From positions 5,456,071 through 5,520,070 of the forward strand of contig NC_037650.1 of the NCBI RefSeq assembly GCF_003254395.2: a DNA stretch of 64,000 nucleotides. The letters run 5' to 3'. Under the pieces are notes generated by a model, which was given only the letters and a program-made list of their open reading frames with translations, was not told the origin of the DNA and made no database searches. Position 1 is the stretch's first letter, and each line of letters starts with the position of its first letter. Source of the stretch: Apis mellifera (Eukaryota > Arthropoda > Insecta > Hymenoptera > Apidae). Positions 1-12,502 of this stretch are shown here, piece after piece. The position numbers and the translations under genes are program-made.

Positions 1-2520
1 CGTTAGCGTTTTATTAGAACGTTCGAATTAGAATAGTTTAGAACGGAGGGTGAAATTGCACCCGTGTAACGAATCGACCGATATTTTATCCTCCCCCGTG
101 TTTTTTTTTCCGCCCCAATCCCCCCTCGTCCTCCCTCCCGCCCACCTTCGGCTTTTTTCCACGCGCGCACGATGATCGGGCGCGTGTTATTCGTCCAACA
201 ATTCCGGCGAATTTAATTGTTTGATTATTAACGCTTTCGGGGCATCCCATCGGTGATATAAAGCGCGCGAAATAACGATAGTAAATTATCAAAAATTGCC
301 GTTGCGGCCGGGGCTGCTGCAAAATATAAATTCTCACGCAATTTTGATACCGTCCAGATGAATATTTCGAGGGCCGCATCGATAATAATCAGAATTTTAA
401 AAGGCACAATTAATTGATTGTAACGCGACGCATCAAAGGTTAATGTTATACGCTAGTTACATACGTAATACCGGGCGGGCAAACGCGAGTAACGCTAGGA
501 ATTCATCATTATTGGTACGTAGGTATGTAGAATGCCGTATCGCAGATTAAATACACCGGGGCTGTGCGTGCGCGTGCGATAAAACCGTGCCATCCACGGT
601 GATATATTATTTTTATTCATTTATATACCGTATAAAATATTACGAACGATCGCGTTACATCATTAAAAATGTACGATTCCTTTGATCCACCGCATTCCAT
701 CCCACTCCCCTCTATCGCGCGCCTTTCTTAAATCACGTTGTTTCACATTTTTTTCTCCCCCTCCCTCTCCCCGGGAAGAATCGTGTTTCAAACAAAATTT
801 CAATCCGTCCACGACGTTCACTCCGCGTGCCATTCCGCGCCTTTCGCGATACGAATCCGTATCTCGTCTCTTCAAACTCGATCGTGCGAATCGATTACGC
901 CGATTCGTAGAAGATGCTTTCCGATGCTGCACGCGTATTCTCTCTCTTGCGTCATCCCTCGAAAATAAACGATTCCCTTGCGAAAAAGCGAAGATAATTA
1001 CCGAACCAACTACCGATAATCGCATCTGCTTATTATTCGACAGATTTTATCGAAGATCGAGACGAGCGGAGCGAAAGATTCGCGGCGATAAGAAAAAGGA
1101 ACGCGTATCATCGCGATCCAATGACGAGAATCGAAAGACTGTACACGAACACGTGGGCGGTCACCTTCGCCTAAGTGAACCGAGAGCGAAGATAGAAGAA
1201 GATTCTCCGGAGCGAAGGAGGGGAGGAAGAAGGTGCGGGAGCAATAAAATACAACGGCGACCGGCTGGCCGCGTTATCGAAACACGCAATGCCACGGATT
1301 ACGGGGGAAATATGTGTGCAAGCCTCGGGGATATACACCGAACCTCGTACATCGAGGCGAGCGCGATGTCGAATATATACGGCGCGACAACCGTCCTCGC
1401 AAATTGCCACCGTGAAAGGTGAATGAAAAACCTTCAACTTCCCTCGCTTCTATCTCGAAAATGAGGATATCGAAATAGAGCCGTGGAAATAGTTTCCAAC
1501 CGTTGACACGTATCAACGGAATTGGACAAACCGCGTTAACGATAATTCTATTTACCACAAGTTAAGTTGAACCGATTAAGAGAAACCGATCCCGTTAATT
1601 GCGAGACGACGTCCCAACCTTTGAAATATTAATAAACGAGTCAATAATTCACAACCAGAACTCCCCTCTCGCCTCGCGTTTATTCCGCGTTTATTTCGCG
1701 GATAACGCAACACCAACAGCCGTCCCACGAAACCGCACGATACTCGCAAGTCTGTCCATTCGTCCGGTAATTCGCCGATTATCGAACGCGCGTGGGCGTG
1801 TCAACGTTACCTTCGCTGTCGTAGTTAAAAATTGCCGGCGAGTACGAGAAAGTGCGAGAGCGGCGGGTGGGTCGCGAGGGTGTGAGTTTAATCGGGTATC
1901 AACGCGTAATGACACGACGCACGCGTGAAGGAAAGGCCAGCCGGTACGAATAAGTTTCGTTCGAACACCGTTATCGGGCTTAACACTAGGCGCGGCTACT
2001 TTTCCACCCTATTGTGCATACCACGCGCGTGCTTTATGCAGTCAGATATTGGTCGCCCGTAACACGCTAGAAAATACGGTTTTATATATATATATATATA
2101 TATCGGTGTCCGTTTGCATTCACGTAAGTGCGCATGCAACTACGAATAAACAATGGCCGATACACCTATGGCAAGATCGCGTGTCCCGCGAGGCTAGAAG
2201 AGCGAACTCTACATCCCCCGATTCGAGTGAGTCCAGCAACAATCGGCGGAGAGCGGGAGTTATCGATGTAACTCACTCGAGGTTACCACCGCTCAACTTC
2301 GCGTTAACTTTCTTCGCTTCGTCTTTTCAAATATCCTATCCTACGCCCTTTCCAACCGCGCGCGAAAAATTACTGCGTATTCGATAAAGTTTAACCGAGG
2401 TCCGTTATCGCCAATCCATACGCGATACATTCGTAATTACCTTGTTCACGGCGAGCGAGTAATATCGGTTATCCGAGCGAGATTGCCGCGCCGCGGAAGC
2501 CATAATCGAGCGTTAATTGA
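1..2520. other. CpG-rich non-coding DNA, no gene recognised
   Basis: Mixed-composition DNA with frequent CG and TCG words. The longest open frame here (682-1422 on +) starts at TTG. It is Arg/Ser-rich, has no recognisable domain and is overlapped by open frames on the other strand, so I do not call it. No tRNA, miRNA or transposon was seen. It is probably intergenic or intronic. Confidence 0.5.
2083..2103. repeat. (TA)n microsatellite
   Basis: About ten uninterrupted TA units; simple sequence repeat. Confidence 0.95.
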
Positions 2521-2584
2521 ATTTTAATTCTACGATAAGGAAGGTGGAGGTAAGAGAGGAGAAAGAGCGGAGAAAGGGGGAATA

Positions 2585-2836
2585 ATGGAAGAGCGATCTC
2601 GATCTCGATCGGAGGAGAAGCGGCCGAGGATCGGCCGGGGCAACACACTCCCGAGTTCGCCAAGTTTACCGAGGTCGCGGTCTGTCGAACGCGAAACAAG
2701 AAACCCGGTCCCTCGAGAGAAGACACCACCACTACCAACACCAACACCACCACCATTACCTTCCATTCGACGTCACAATACGATAGGAAGCGAAGAGTTT
2801 CGAGACGTTTCGCAGTTAGTTGCCCCCAGGAGATGA
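2585..2836 (+). CDS. Possible disordered coding segment, unrecognised
   Basis: An 83-codon ATG-started frame. Its product is unusually protein-like for this window: an RS-rich N-terminus (RSRSRSEEKR), then Ser/Pro stretches (LPSSPSLPRSRSVER), a Pro/Thr run (PPLPTPTPPPLP) and an acidic tail after a kinase-site-like RRHNTIGS. This resembles intrinsically disordered regions of signalling or RNA-binding proteins. Against it, the repeats are partly dictated by CGATCT and CCA microsatellite-like DNA, the upstream frame is a purine tract with no convincing splice acceptor, and TGA closes the frame just before two possible donors (GTAAGT at about 2842 and GTAAGA just after). It could be a terminal exon of an unseen gene or a chance frame. 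I infer no function. Confidence 0.13.
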   Translation: MEERSRSRSEEKRPRIGRGNTLPSSPSLPRSRSVERETRNPVPREKTPPLPTPTPPPLPSIRRHNTIGSEEFRDVSQLVAPRR

Positions 2837-2859
2837 AGGCGTAAGTAGGTAAGAAAGTT

Positions 2860-5800
2860 ATTTCCCGACCGGACACGCTTAACCCTTCCCCGAGGCACCT
2901 TTCCCCCTGGTACAAGGTCTTTGCCTCGCTGCCGCCGCCGCCAGGAAGCCCACGACAGCAACCCTTCGCTCACCAACGACGCGCCTCTGTCACGAATCGC
3001 TCGCCCGCCACCAACACCCACCAAAGAGAGATCGTGCATTTACGTGGATGCGAGCGATATGAAAAAAAAGAAAGAGAAGAGGATTAACGGATTCATAATG
3101 GAAATCTAATTTTTCAATTACGTCCAATCTTTCGTCACGAAGGAAATTACGTTTCGAGAAACTATTTCGGGGATTTGAATACAACGTATTCAATGTATTC
3201 GAAGAACGAGAAACACAGTTACGAATTTGGCTTACGATGAAAAATTTTCAAACGGGCGTACAAGGTATATTATTTTAACGATACATCGATTAGGGGGGAA
3301 CGAGTTTTACAAGCAACGAGGATTAAACGGATTTTTATCGCGACGGAGCATAATGGTGCATCGCGTTTGTTTGTAAAGATAACCGATCGGATGACGAGCT
3401 CATTGTTCTCGCTAGTATCCAACGTCGCAAATCGTCATCGTTACAGGACGGTAAACTACCGCATCCGAGTGTCATTTACTATTGAAGTCAAGCCGGCCTG
3501 TACACGCTAAACTTAGCATTCGGTACACACGGGAGTAGAAAGGAAATGAATGGCTTGTGTTGCGTTTTATACCCTATGCGAGAGCTATAACGCTGACGTC
3601 TGTACTAAAAATAATAAATCAAGAACCAAAGTCTATCTATATATAAACGTGAACAATTGCCATCCACAGCGTTTCGCGTGATCATTTTCGCCACTTTGCG
3701 AAAGAAACCTTCTTCTCTTCCTTCTTTCGCGGAGGGAAAAAAGAAAAACTTCCTCGCGTTATAGATCCTTCCAAACTTCCCATTACACGTTGAAAACAAA
3801 CGTCTCGTGCGTGCGCTCTGAGAAAATCGTATCCCCGACGTGATACGTAAAACGTCGCGTGATGTTCAACGTGTGCGCGACAAAAGAATCGCGGAGGCCT
3901 ATATCTGACTCCGCATCGATAGCGCACGAGTTACACGAGGTGCGCGTACCTCGAGAGCAAACAACACGCTTGCGAACCGCCAACCTTCTTTCTTTCCTCC
4001 ATAAATTTCAAACGCGAGTAATCGCGGATCACGGAACGAAGAAACCCGTTCTCGTTTCTCCTTTCCAACAAACCGATAAAGAAAAAAATCGGTGATGAAT
4101 AACATCATCGATAATCGATACAATTCGCCACACTAATTTTTACGCATATATGGAACGAGAAAAAAAAAAAAAGAAAAGAAGAATCAAACACGTTGCATCT
4201 TTAATAAGAATTTCCCTTCCGATTCGAACTCGAAAGTTTTCGCGGAATCTCGGTGAACTCGTACAAGACAGTTGGCCCGTGACCCAGCCCGAGTATCGGT
4301 TTTTCCGCCCCTTGCGAGGGCGCGCAAGCACGTGCGCTTCCTTATCACGCCGCTGCGAGGAGAAAAATAAAAAGGAGAAGGAAAAAGGAAGAGGAGGAGG
4401 AGGACGCGAGGTTCAGTGACGTAGCTGGAAAACTGTTGGAAAGGGGTTGCTCGACGACGAGAGAGAGAGAGAAAGAGAGGGAACGGTCGCCAATGCGAGA
4501 ACGAGGAAGGGGAAGGAGGAAGGAATGTGCGGAGGAGAAAGAGAGAGGAGGTCGCGGAGAGTTTAAAGGCTAAACGGGCGGGATGTGCGCCATGCATAAC
4601 AATTAGCCTGGGAAAATCATGAAAATGTTGCGGACCTCTTTTAACTTCGGAGCACTGGCCCCCGAGTCCCTTTTCCCATTGCGCCGTCCCTCTCCTGCCC
4701 CTGTTGAGAAACCACCCCCGCAGCGCGTTCACCCCCTCCTCGACGGAAGCACGGCGAGATAACGGAGAGTTACACGCCCTTCCTTTAACCCTTTCCCGGA
4801 GGTTCTCGCTTCCAAGACCTTCCCAGCGGTTCTCATACCCCTCTTCTCTCCACCAACCTTCTCCAACGCGAGTATCTATACTCGATATTAATAGATTTCG
4901 TAACGTTACCCCTCTCTGATCCCGCTTCCTCGAAAATGATGAAATAAATACAATAAATATGGATTTATAATTTTTACGAAATCAATCGTTACTCGATTCG
5001 GGGAGGAAAGAAAGAGATTACGCTCTTCGAGAGTATCGGGGGTGTCAAAAATATGAAAAATCGTTATATGGGAAAGAATTTTTTTCTAACGGGACCTCTT
5101 AACGGGACGAGTTTAATTAACCGGCGCGGGAAAAAGGCGGAGGAGTACGATAATCGAGCGTAATAGAAGAAGGGAATAAGAAAAGTTTGAGCCTCCTTCC
5201 AGAGGAGGAGGAGGAGGAGGAACTTAAAATGGGCGTGTATATACGGGCAGACGTAAGCCGGAAATAAACGTTCCAAGCAAGGCGGTAAGAGGTAGGGTTG
5301 ATATCGTGTCATCTGAAGGAGGCCGGGAACCATCAGGGATGCACGCACGTACGGCCATATTAGGACTGGAATAATATATGGGATTCCTTCCAGGCAAGGT
5401 GCTCCTTAACGTGATTTACGTAATCTTACAATACGGCGTGCCGGGTTAGATCGGCCACGTATTATATATTACCCGATCCCAAGGAACACCCTACCACCTT
5501 TCAACCATTACCAACACCAATAACCTACGTTCACCGGGCAATTGACCTATCGGGTGATAATTTATGGCATCTATTTGCGCGTGAAATTGTAAATAGAAAT
5601 TTCAAAGGGAATCACGTTCGTTTCAACATGCGTGAAACGGTTTATGATATTTATACACGTATACACGCGAAAACGGCGGAAAAAGAGAGAGAGAGGGAGA
5701 GAGAGAAGAAAATAAAAAAAATTTGCTCGTACAACCAGAGTTAATGCCAGATTTATCAAGATATGGAACGAAAACGTAAATTATTATCGTTCCATATAAA

Positions 5801-6970
5801 ATTAATTTCAGGTTTGAACGCGCGCCGCAAATGGACGAGTCGAGGGTTCGCGTGAAAAAACCACCGATCAATAATGAACTTATTTGAACACGGTGCGTAA
5901 ATAATATCCCAAGCAAAGCGCGGCCATATCTGAAATAATTACTCGGCGAAGGGATAATTTTGCGAGATATCGAGTGGGATAATACGCGCGTTCCACACCG
6001 GAACGCGAACGGCCTGAAAAACGCTCCGTTTGAAGTTTCGCGATTGAAGAAGACGCGTCGTGTGAGGCGGATCGTATGCATAATTGGATACGATGCTAAC
6101 CGCGAATAGAGCGTATCTACGAACACCCACTTAATTCCGTATCCTAAACAGGAAATCCTCCTTTCAGGTAATTGTATGACTCGGTTAAATCTGCGAACGA
6201 CTGAAGCCCGTTCAATTAATCAATTACAAGGCAAGACAGCCTCGATCGTCACTCGCCACGAAATAATCGCAACCTACAAGAATAACGTGTCGCGCAAAAA
6301 TTGAAAACGACTCGTGCACGAGAGATGACGGATAATTTTTCATTTTTTTTCACGAAATCTATCTACCCTTTAAAATTATATAAATATATATATATATTAT
6401 ATCGGTTTGAAAAGCGATCGTCGGCGTGTCGCGAGGAAATTTCATCGCGGTTACGATTGTTACGCTTCTAGCACGTGCAATATGCGTAAATATACGCGTG
6501 TCGTGTACATGTTCTCATGTACACGGGCCTATTCTTATGTACGAGTCGATAAGACGGTATGCATGTGCGTAAGCACGTGCGTGTAATTTCCGAGTCAGTA
6601 TCTCAGTGGGCGACCGCGCTTTAAGCTTCCCTCACATCGAGCCGTGTGCCCTTCCCCGAGGAGAGACGAGCGAGAACCTTAAAGAATCTCGATCCAAATC
6701 CTTCCTCGCGTTCCGTTGCCACGATAACGCGTCGATTATTTACGCCGAAGAGACCGTTGTTCGGATGAGTGACGGGACGTGACACAGGTTGGCCTGTATG
6801 AGGGATCCCTTAAGCGTTCCCTCCCCGAAGAAAACACGTCGAGCCGGTTCTCGGGGACCGAGAAAACGGAATTAAACTGCATTGTTCTAAAACGCGAGGG
6901 ATCGCGATCGACCTTGATACCGAAAGAAGACGCCACTGGCCCCGCTTCGTCCAATCCAACTTAATTCTTT
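2860..6970. other. Non-coding DNA, no gene recognised
   Basis: Alternating AT-rich and purine-rich stretches, for example a GA/GGA-rich run at about 4365-4560 and a TA-rich tract at 6371-6402. Open frames are short, overlap on both strands and are rich in Arg, Ser, Phe and Leu. No RNA gene or mobile element was seen. Confidence 0.5.
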
Positions 6971-6972
6971 GT

Positions 6973-6994
6973 TCTCTCTCTCTCTCTCTCTCTC
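6973..6994. repeat. (TC)11 microsatellite
   Basis: Uninterrupted TC dinucleotides. Confidence 0.95.
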
Positions 6995-7533
6995 CTCGAG
7001 ATCTCCTCGAAAGAGAGGAATTTTCAAACGCGGCCGCCGCCGCCTCGACGTCATCGTGGCCGATCAAAGATAAATCGCGTGTACGCGTGATAAGATAATA
7101 ATTCACGATACGATATAGGGATATTATAACGTAACGTTCGACTCGAAACCCGCGCGAGGGATTAATACGAATTAATCGCGCGCCGTTTAGCGGAAAAGGT
7201 CGTTTCCCTCTGTAACAAACTTCTAGCCTTTTTGATTTACGAGCGTACGCCTGCTCAAACCCGCTTGTATATCGTAACCGACACGTTGTACAACCATAAA
7301 TCCCTTTACACTTAAATAACTACTATCCGTGTAGATAATTTAAGTGCACGTCATTATGACAAATCGATTACACGCTCTCCGCACAAATAATCGGAATACA
7401 AATGACACCGGGAATATTTTGCCGGTGTAACACACGCGCCGGTATGCACACTGTCTGCGCGCGAAAATCGTCTTTCCTATCTATCGCGCATCGTGAATTT
7501 TCATCGTGCGTATGCAATTGGCCTTGACAATGA

Positions 7534-7588
7534 GACGACGACGACGACGAGGACGAGAACGACGAGGACGACGACGACGACGACGATG
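7534..7588. repeat. (GAC)n imperfect trinucleotide array
   Basis: GAC/ACG units with occasional GAG interruptions over about 55 nt. It would encode Asp/Arg/Thr runs, but there is no gene context. Confidence 0.9.
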
Positions 7589-8653
7589 AACGCCGGAGGA
7601 GCGATCAATTATCGATCGCATCTCTCTCTCGACGCATCTCGTCTCGACGAGGTAACAGGGTAATTGGTTTTAAAATAGCTTTCGAAGGAATTTCTGCATT
7701 GTCGGGGCGATGGCGCAAATGTTATACGGGGAATTTTTCACAATTTTCGCAAAGGAGGCGAGGGAGGGGGAGGGCCGATGAATAACACCGTTACAGAAAA
7801 TCGAGCGACGGTGTTGTAACAAGGAATACAAATGATCTAATTTACAATGGATCCCGGCGGGTTTGAAAACTTTTTATTTCACAATCCGCGCCGTGAAAAC
7901 TAATCTAGCCGATGTAATAGATCAACGCTCGATATCTAAAGTACGATGACGTGAGTACCTGTGTTCGTATTCCACTCGGGAATACCTGATCAATCAATAA
8001 ACCTGAAATAACCAAGCGATCGCGCGCGCCTATCGCGCGCCTCTCTGTAAATATCTTTGTGCTTCCAACTTGTATATTGTAGAGAAAGAGAGAGGAAGGG
8101 AGAGAGAAACAGAAAAAAAAAGAAAAAAAAATGTCAACGAACCAAGAGAAAATGCAAAAATTACGAATTTTAAACGATTGAACGCGACCATAGAATTGCC
8201 TGAAATGAATCGAAATCGGTAATTTTTTTCCTTCTTTTTTTTTCATCGCTTAAATCTATCCACGTGAAGAGAAGAATAAGCCGCGAGAATGTAACGCGCG
8301 AACGAGCGACTTGAATTTTACGGGGTTCCTAAGCACGGGGCACGTGTCACCGCGCGTTCTTCTTCTTGAAAAGCGGCAAGGTAAACTCATTGTTTGTGCG
8401 CGCACGCACAAACGACATTATAAAACGCGCGTGTAAGGCTATCCCGGTGGCTCTATTCAAGAAGGTATTATGAAACTCCCTCGGAAAACGTACTCCCCGC
8501 TTTGTTTCACCTTTTATTTTGTTCTGCTTTAACCGGATGGGAGGAATGAAATCCTCGTGCACACGTACGTATCCGCACGCGTCGCGTGGCGTGGCCGCCC
8601 TACCCTCCTACTCTGCCTGCGTTTAAACGCACCCACACCTCGGGGGCTTCAGA

Positions 8654-8669
8654 CCCCCCCCCCCCCCCC
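8654..8669. repeat. Homopolymer C16
   Basis: Sixteen consecutive C residues. The exact length is prone to sequencing error. Confidence 0.9.
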
Positions 8670-8776
8670 GCCACCGATTCGTCTATGCACGCACGGGAAA
8701 CGAGCACATTTTCAACTTACAATGTCGAATCGTCTCGCGTCACTTTCCCTTTCTTTTTTTGTCAACGCGACGGGAG

Positions 8777-8795
8777 GAGAGAGAGAGAGAGAGAG
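8777..8795. repeat. (GA)n microsatellite
   Basis: About nine GA units downstream of a pyrimidine-rich stretch. Confidence 0.9.
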
Positions 8796-8910
8796 CGGTA
8801 AACGGCAGAAAAATTCCATTCCCCGCGTTTAATTCCACCGCGATCGTCGCGCGTTCTAAACAAACGCGTATCGCGCACGCACGCGCGCGTACAACACGGG
8901 CCAATCCATC

Positions 8911-8986
8911 GCCGTCATCGTCGTCGTAGCCGTCATCGTCGTAGTCATCGTCGTCGTCGTCGTGGCCGTCGTCGTGGTCGTCGACG
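8911..8986. repeat. (CGT)n imperfect trinucleotide array
   Basis: CGT units mixed with CAT, AGT, GGC and GGT variants over about 76 nt. The minus-strand translation is poly-Asp. Confidence 0.9.
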
Positions 8987-9403
8987 TTTAAAGCCTCCTT
9001 TTGTGCTTTGATATTCAGCCGAGCCGGTGTAAACGAAACCTCCAAGGCGCCATTCATACCGCTTTTTTTCAATTCCGAGTGTACCAGTTTAAAAATGCCG
9101 GGCTATACGCGCGCGTGTATACGCGGTGGCCGCCGCGCGTCCCGTTCACTCGTAAATGCCGCGATACGAAAATGTTTCGTTCAAGCGGAACCAAAGGATA
9201 AACAGGCATGGTTGAAAACGCGACACCGTGTACCGACTTTCTTCGCCGCGGTGCGCCGCGCGCAATTAGGTCGGAGAATGAGTAATGCTGCTACTCTAAT
9301 CTCGGCAATGGGCGAACTCCGCGTTCTCAAAGTAACGGACTACGGTTAGGAAGGCTTGCGCATTCCTACCGTAAGAAACCACGTAAGAACGTGGAAAATC
9401 TCC

Positions 9404-9426
9404 CTCTCTCTCTCTCTCTCTCTCTC
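9404..9426. repeat. (CT)n microsatellite
   Basis: About eleven CT units. Confidence 0.95.
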
Positions 9427-10065
9427 GTAAACAACCGTTGTTCCATTCCGTTCGAATAAATAACGCTTGTGAAACGATACGTCTTCCACCGATTTTGCGT
9501 AAACAGCTCTCGTACGTGTATATCGAATCGCGAGTGAGAAAGAAGACGGATGCGCGAGTCCGAGAGGGGAAGGAGAGAAAGAAGAAGAATCGGTTGGAAA
9601 GAAACGGAAAACTCGAAATCGATAGATCGGGAAAATAGGGAGCGAAAAGGAAATCGAAATTTGATTAGAACGGTTGCACGGTTTTCGAGAATGGTGCGTT
9701 TATTGAAATGCATAAGAACGAAGCGACGAACGAGGGAACCAACCGATTAGTCTTCATTGAAAACAAAAGAGAAAGGAAACGAATCAAATGTGTGCGAACT
9801 ACTACGCGGGACCGACGTCACGGCCCGTGATTGTGGTTATTTATATAACAGAACTCTGTAAATCTCGCGTTTTAAACGACTCCGGTTCGCGCGCTAGGCA
9901 GTTTTATCGAGAAGCATGATTTTATTTATAGAAAACCGATAATGACCATACGAATGCAATGTATCTTTTCCAAGTCTGTTACGACTGTTTACATCCTCTT
10001 TGGACAAGTCGGAGACGAGCAAGAAATTTTAACGATCCTTCTTCCTCCTCTTTTTCTCCTTCCTC

Positions 10066-10082
10066 TTTTTTTTTTTTTTTTT
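10066..10082. repeat. Homopolymer T17
   Basis: Seventeen T residues following a pyrimidine-rich lead-in. Confidence 0.9.
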
Positions 10083-10192
10083 AATTCGATAAAAACCGGC
10101 CAGTAAATTTTAACGAGTGCAACCATCGACGAGACGAATTAACCGGTAAGAAGAAGCGCGAGAACGATTCCCCGCCAACGAAAATGCCCGTC

Positions 10193-10254
10193 TATATATA
10201 CGACGTACACGTATATGTACGTATATATGTACATATATATGTATACGTATACAC
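10193..10254. repeat. TA/CG alternating purine-pyrimidine tract
   Basis: About 60 nt of almost perfectly alternating pyrimidine-purine steps (TATATA, CGTA, GTAC, ATGTACAT), with nested palindromes such as ATATATGTACATATAT. It is a degenerate TA/TG microsatellite. Confidence 0.85.
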
Positions 10255-10744
10255 AGACATGGAAATCCTCCTTGGAAATCGTGTTTTCTACTCCAAGATG
10301 AAGAAATTTTCCCAAAGGCGAGCCACGATCGCGAATCGTATTTTGCATATCGCGAAAGATCGAGACGAGCGAAGGTCAGGGTGATTAATGCAAGGTGTGA
10401 GAATCCTTGCTCCACGGAGAACAAAAGTTCGGTTCTGCGATTTTCTAGGCCGACTGGTATCGCGAAGCACAATGTCTTTGTTTGTCACGAGAATATACAG
10501 GTTTTAATAACAACGCATTGTTAACAACAGGCCGACAATAGTTTCTTTTGATAATACGAACCATTCGGCGCGAGTCGTTAGGCTTGTGTACGCGGTGTCC
10601 ATTATCGTGCCAGTTCAATGAAATCTTTAAACGAACCACTCTTTATTTCGCTTGTATCAGTTGTTTGTTCGACGCTGTTTACGCCACGTTACGACCGCAA
10701 TTGCTTTTGTGCTTTTGATGCCCGCGTGTTATTACTCCTTTTTA

Positions 10745-10823
10745 TTTCTTTTTTCTTCCTCTCTTTTTTTTTTCCTCTCCTCTCCTTTTTTCTTTTTTCT
10801 CTCTTCCTTTTTTCCCTCCCTCC
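10745..10823. repeat. 79-nt pure pyrimidine tract
   Basis: Only C and T on the + strand over 79 nt, in T-runs and CCT/CTT blocks. Overlapping Phe/Ser/Leu-rich frames are translations of this tract. It could act as a polypyrimidine tract before an acceptor, but I see no convincing exon after it. Confidence 0.9.
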
Positions 10824-11052
10824 GCTCTTTTCATCCTCCGTTCCTTTTGTCACTTTCCGGTTCCCCTTTCGGCGACACCTTGCCATCCAAAATTGTCGGA
10901 ACGGAAATAACCCGTATGTATGGCGTGTCGCGTTTATTTCGTAAACAGCGACTAACAAACGAGATACACACGAGGCCGCTAATCGGCGGACGTAAACTCA
11001 TTAAGCGGATGTAGCACAATGACGGCAATATATTTTTCCTCTAAAGAATATG

Positions 11053-11092
11053 TTTTTTTTTTCTCTTTTTCTTTTTTTTTTTTTCTTTTTTC
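11053..11092. repeat. T-rich pyrimidine tract
   Basis: Forty nt with only C and T, mostly T. Confidence 0.9.
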
Positions 11093-12386
11093 GTCGCTGT
11101 TCGGCTATTATAAAGCAATCAACCCGACTGGCCTATGAATCTCTTTCTGCGTTACACGATCGTTCCTTCCTTTCTTGAAGACGCTACGTTATAACCAAAC
11201 AAATACGATAAATAAAACGCGTATTTATTTGTTTCGAACTTACGTGCGCGTGTGTTCGAGTTTTCACAAAGTTCGAAAGGGAAAAAAATAATTGAAACGA
11301 ATGAACGAGTGGAAAAGGATGAAGGAGAATATGGTGTGGTATCTTTTCTTTTTTTTATATACAAGCAAAGAAGAAAATTAAAAAGATCTCTCTCTTTCTT
11401 TCATCCTCCAAGAAAAGAACGATCGTGCATACGATACGAATCCTTACGGTTTTCCCCGTTATTCGGTCCACCTTACAAGTCGGCGCACAGCACGGCTATA
11501 AATAACCAACTGTTTACTCGCTTTTGCCCTCAAACACTTTTTAATGTTTCTTATTCTACACCCGGAGGTCTGAGAGATCCGGCCGGGTGACGGTGGACGT
11601 GGCCGCATCATCCGTATCTCGAGTGGGAAAGCCTAGAATATACGAGGAAGGAGCATGAATGAGACGAGAGAATCGTAAAGAAAAGCTTTATCGAGTGGGA
11701 GAATAGAGGAGGAGAAAGAGAGAGAGAGAAAAAAAAGAGATTCGAAGTATCGAGATAAATAAACGACGATTTAGTGGCGATCGTTTCTCTCTCCGTATTT
11801 TCCCACCGCCGTAATTTCGACAAACATACGCGTCAAGAAACCGTGGTAGAACGGCAAGATTTACTTTTTATCCGTAGCTGTAAAACAGCATTATAACCCG
11901 ACGCGTTTCATGGGGAAAAAACTCGCTTCGAAAGAAATTTGATTTCCGGTCAAGCGAGAGATTATTCGTGTCGTTTAGACAGATCGTTTCATTTTTCTAG
12001 ATTCGTAACGTAGAAGAAGGCATATGCACGCACTCATTGTTCACTCACAATCACAAGATCGTACAAACCTGATAACCTGATTTGTTTTCGAATCTAAAGC
12101 TACTTAATTACGACGGAGATTCTGCTCACTTTCTTCTTCGATACCATTTTGTAATACAATAAATAATAGATCGAATGGAATATGCGATCGAGGGAAACGA
12201 GATCACGTCTTATTTTTGCGAGATTGCCACGAGCCACGAATAATTGTTTTTTCTTTGAATCGTTCGAATTTAATCGATCGAATCGAGGAACCAAACTACT
12301 TTTTCTTTTTTTTCGATCGAAAACGAAGCTCTCGTTCGAAAACAATTACTGGTGATCGATTAAAAATGCGAGACGAAACGAAAATG

Positions 12387-12403
12387 TATATATATATATA
12401 TAT
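12387..12403. repeat. (TA)n microsatellite
   Basis: About eight TA units followed by a T-run. Confidence 0.9.
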
Positions 12404-12483
12404 TTTTCTTATAATATATTCCTTTCGTTAAAGTAATCGTTATTGCGAATAATTTGGAGAGATACGTTAGTCGGAGATATGAA

Positions 12484-12502
12484 AAATATGTTAAACATAT
12501 TT
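12484..12502. repeat. Perfect inverted repeat, 9-bp arms, 1-nt spacer
   Basis: AAATATGTT and AACATATTT flank a single A, making a near-perfect 19-bp palindrome. AT-rich palindromes of this size occur by chance. It could be a dimeric transcription-factor site. Confidence 0.8.

Noticed and set aside
682..1422. 246-codon open frame on the plus strand
   Set aside because: Starts at TTG, Arg/Ser-rich from CpG-rich DNA, no domain or splice signals, with overlapping open frames on the other strand.
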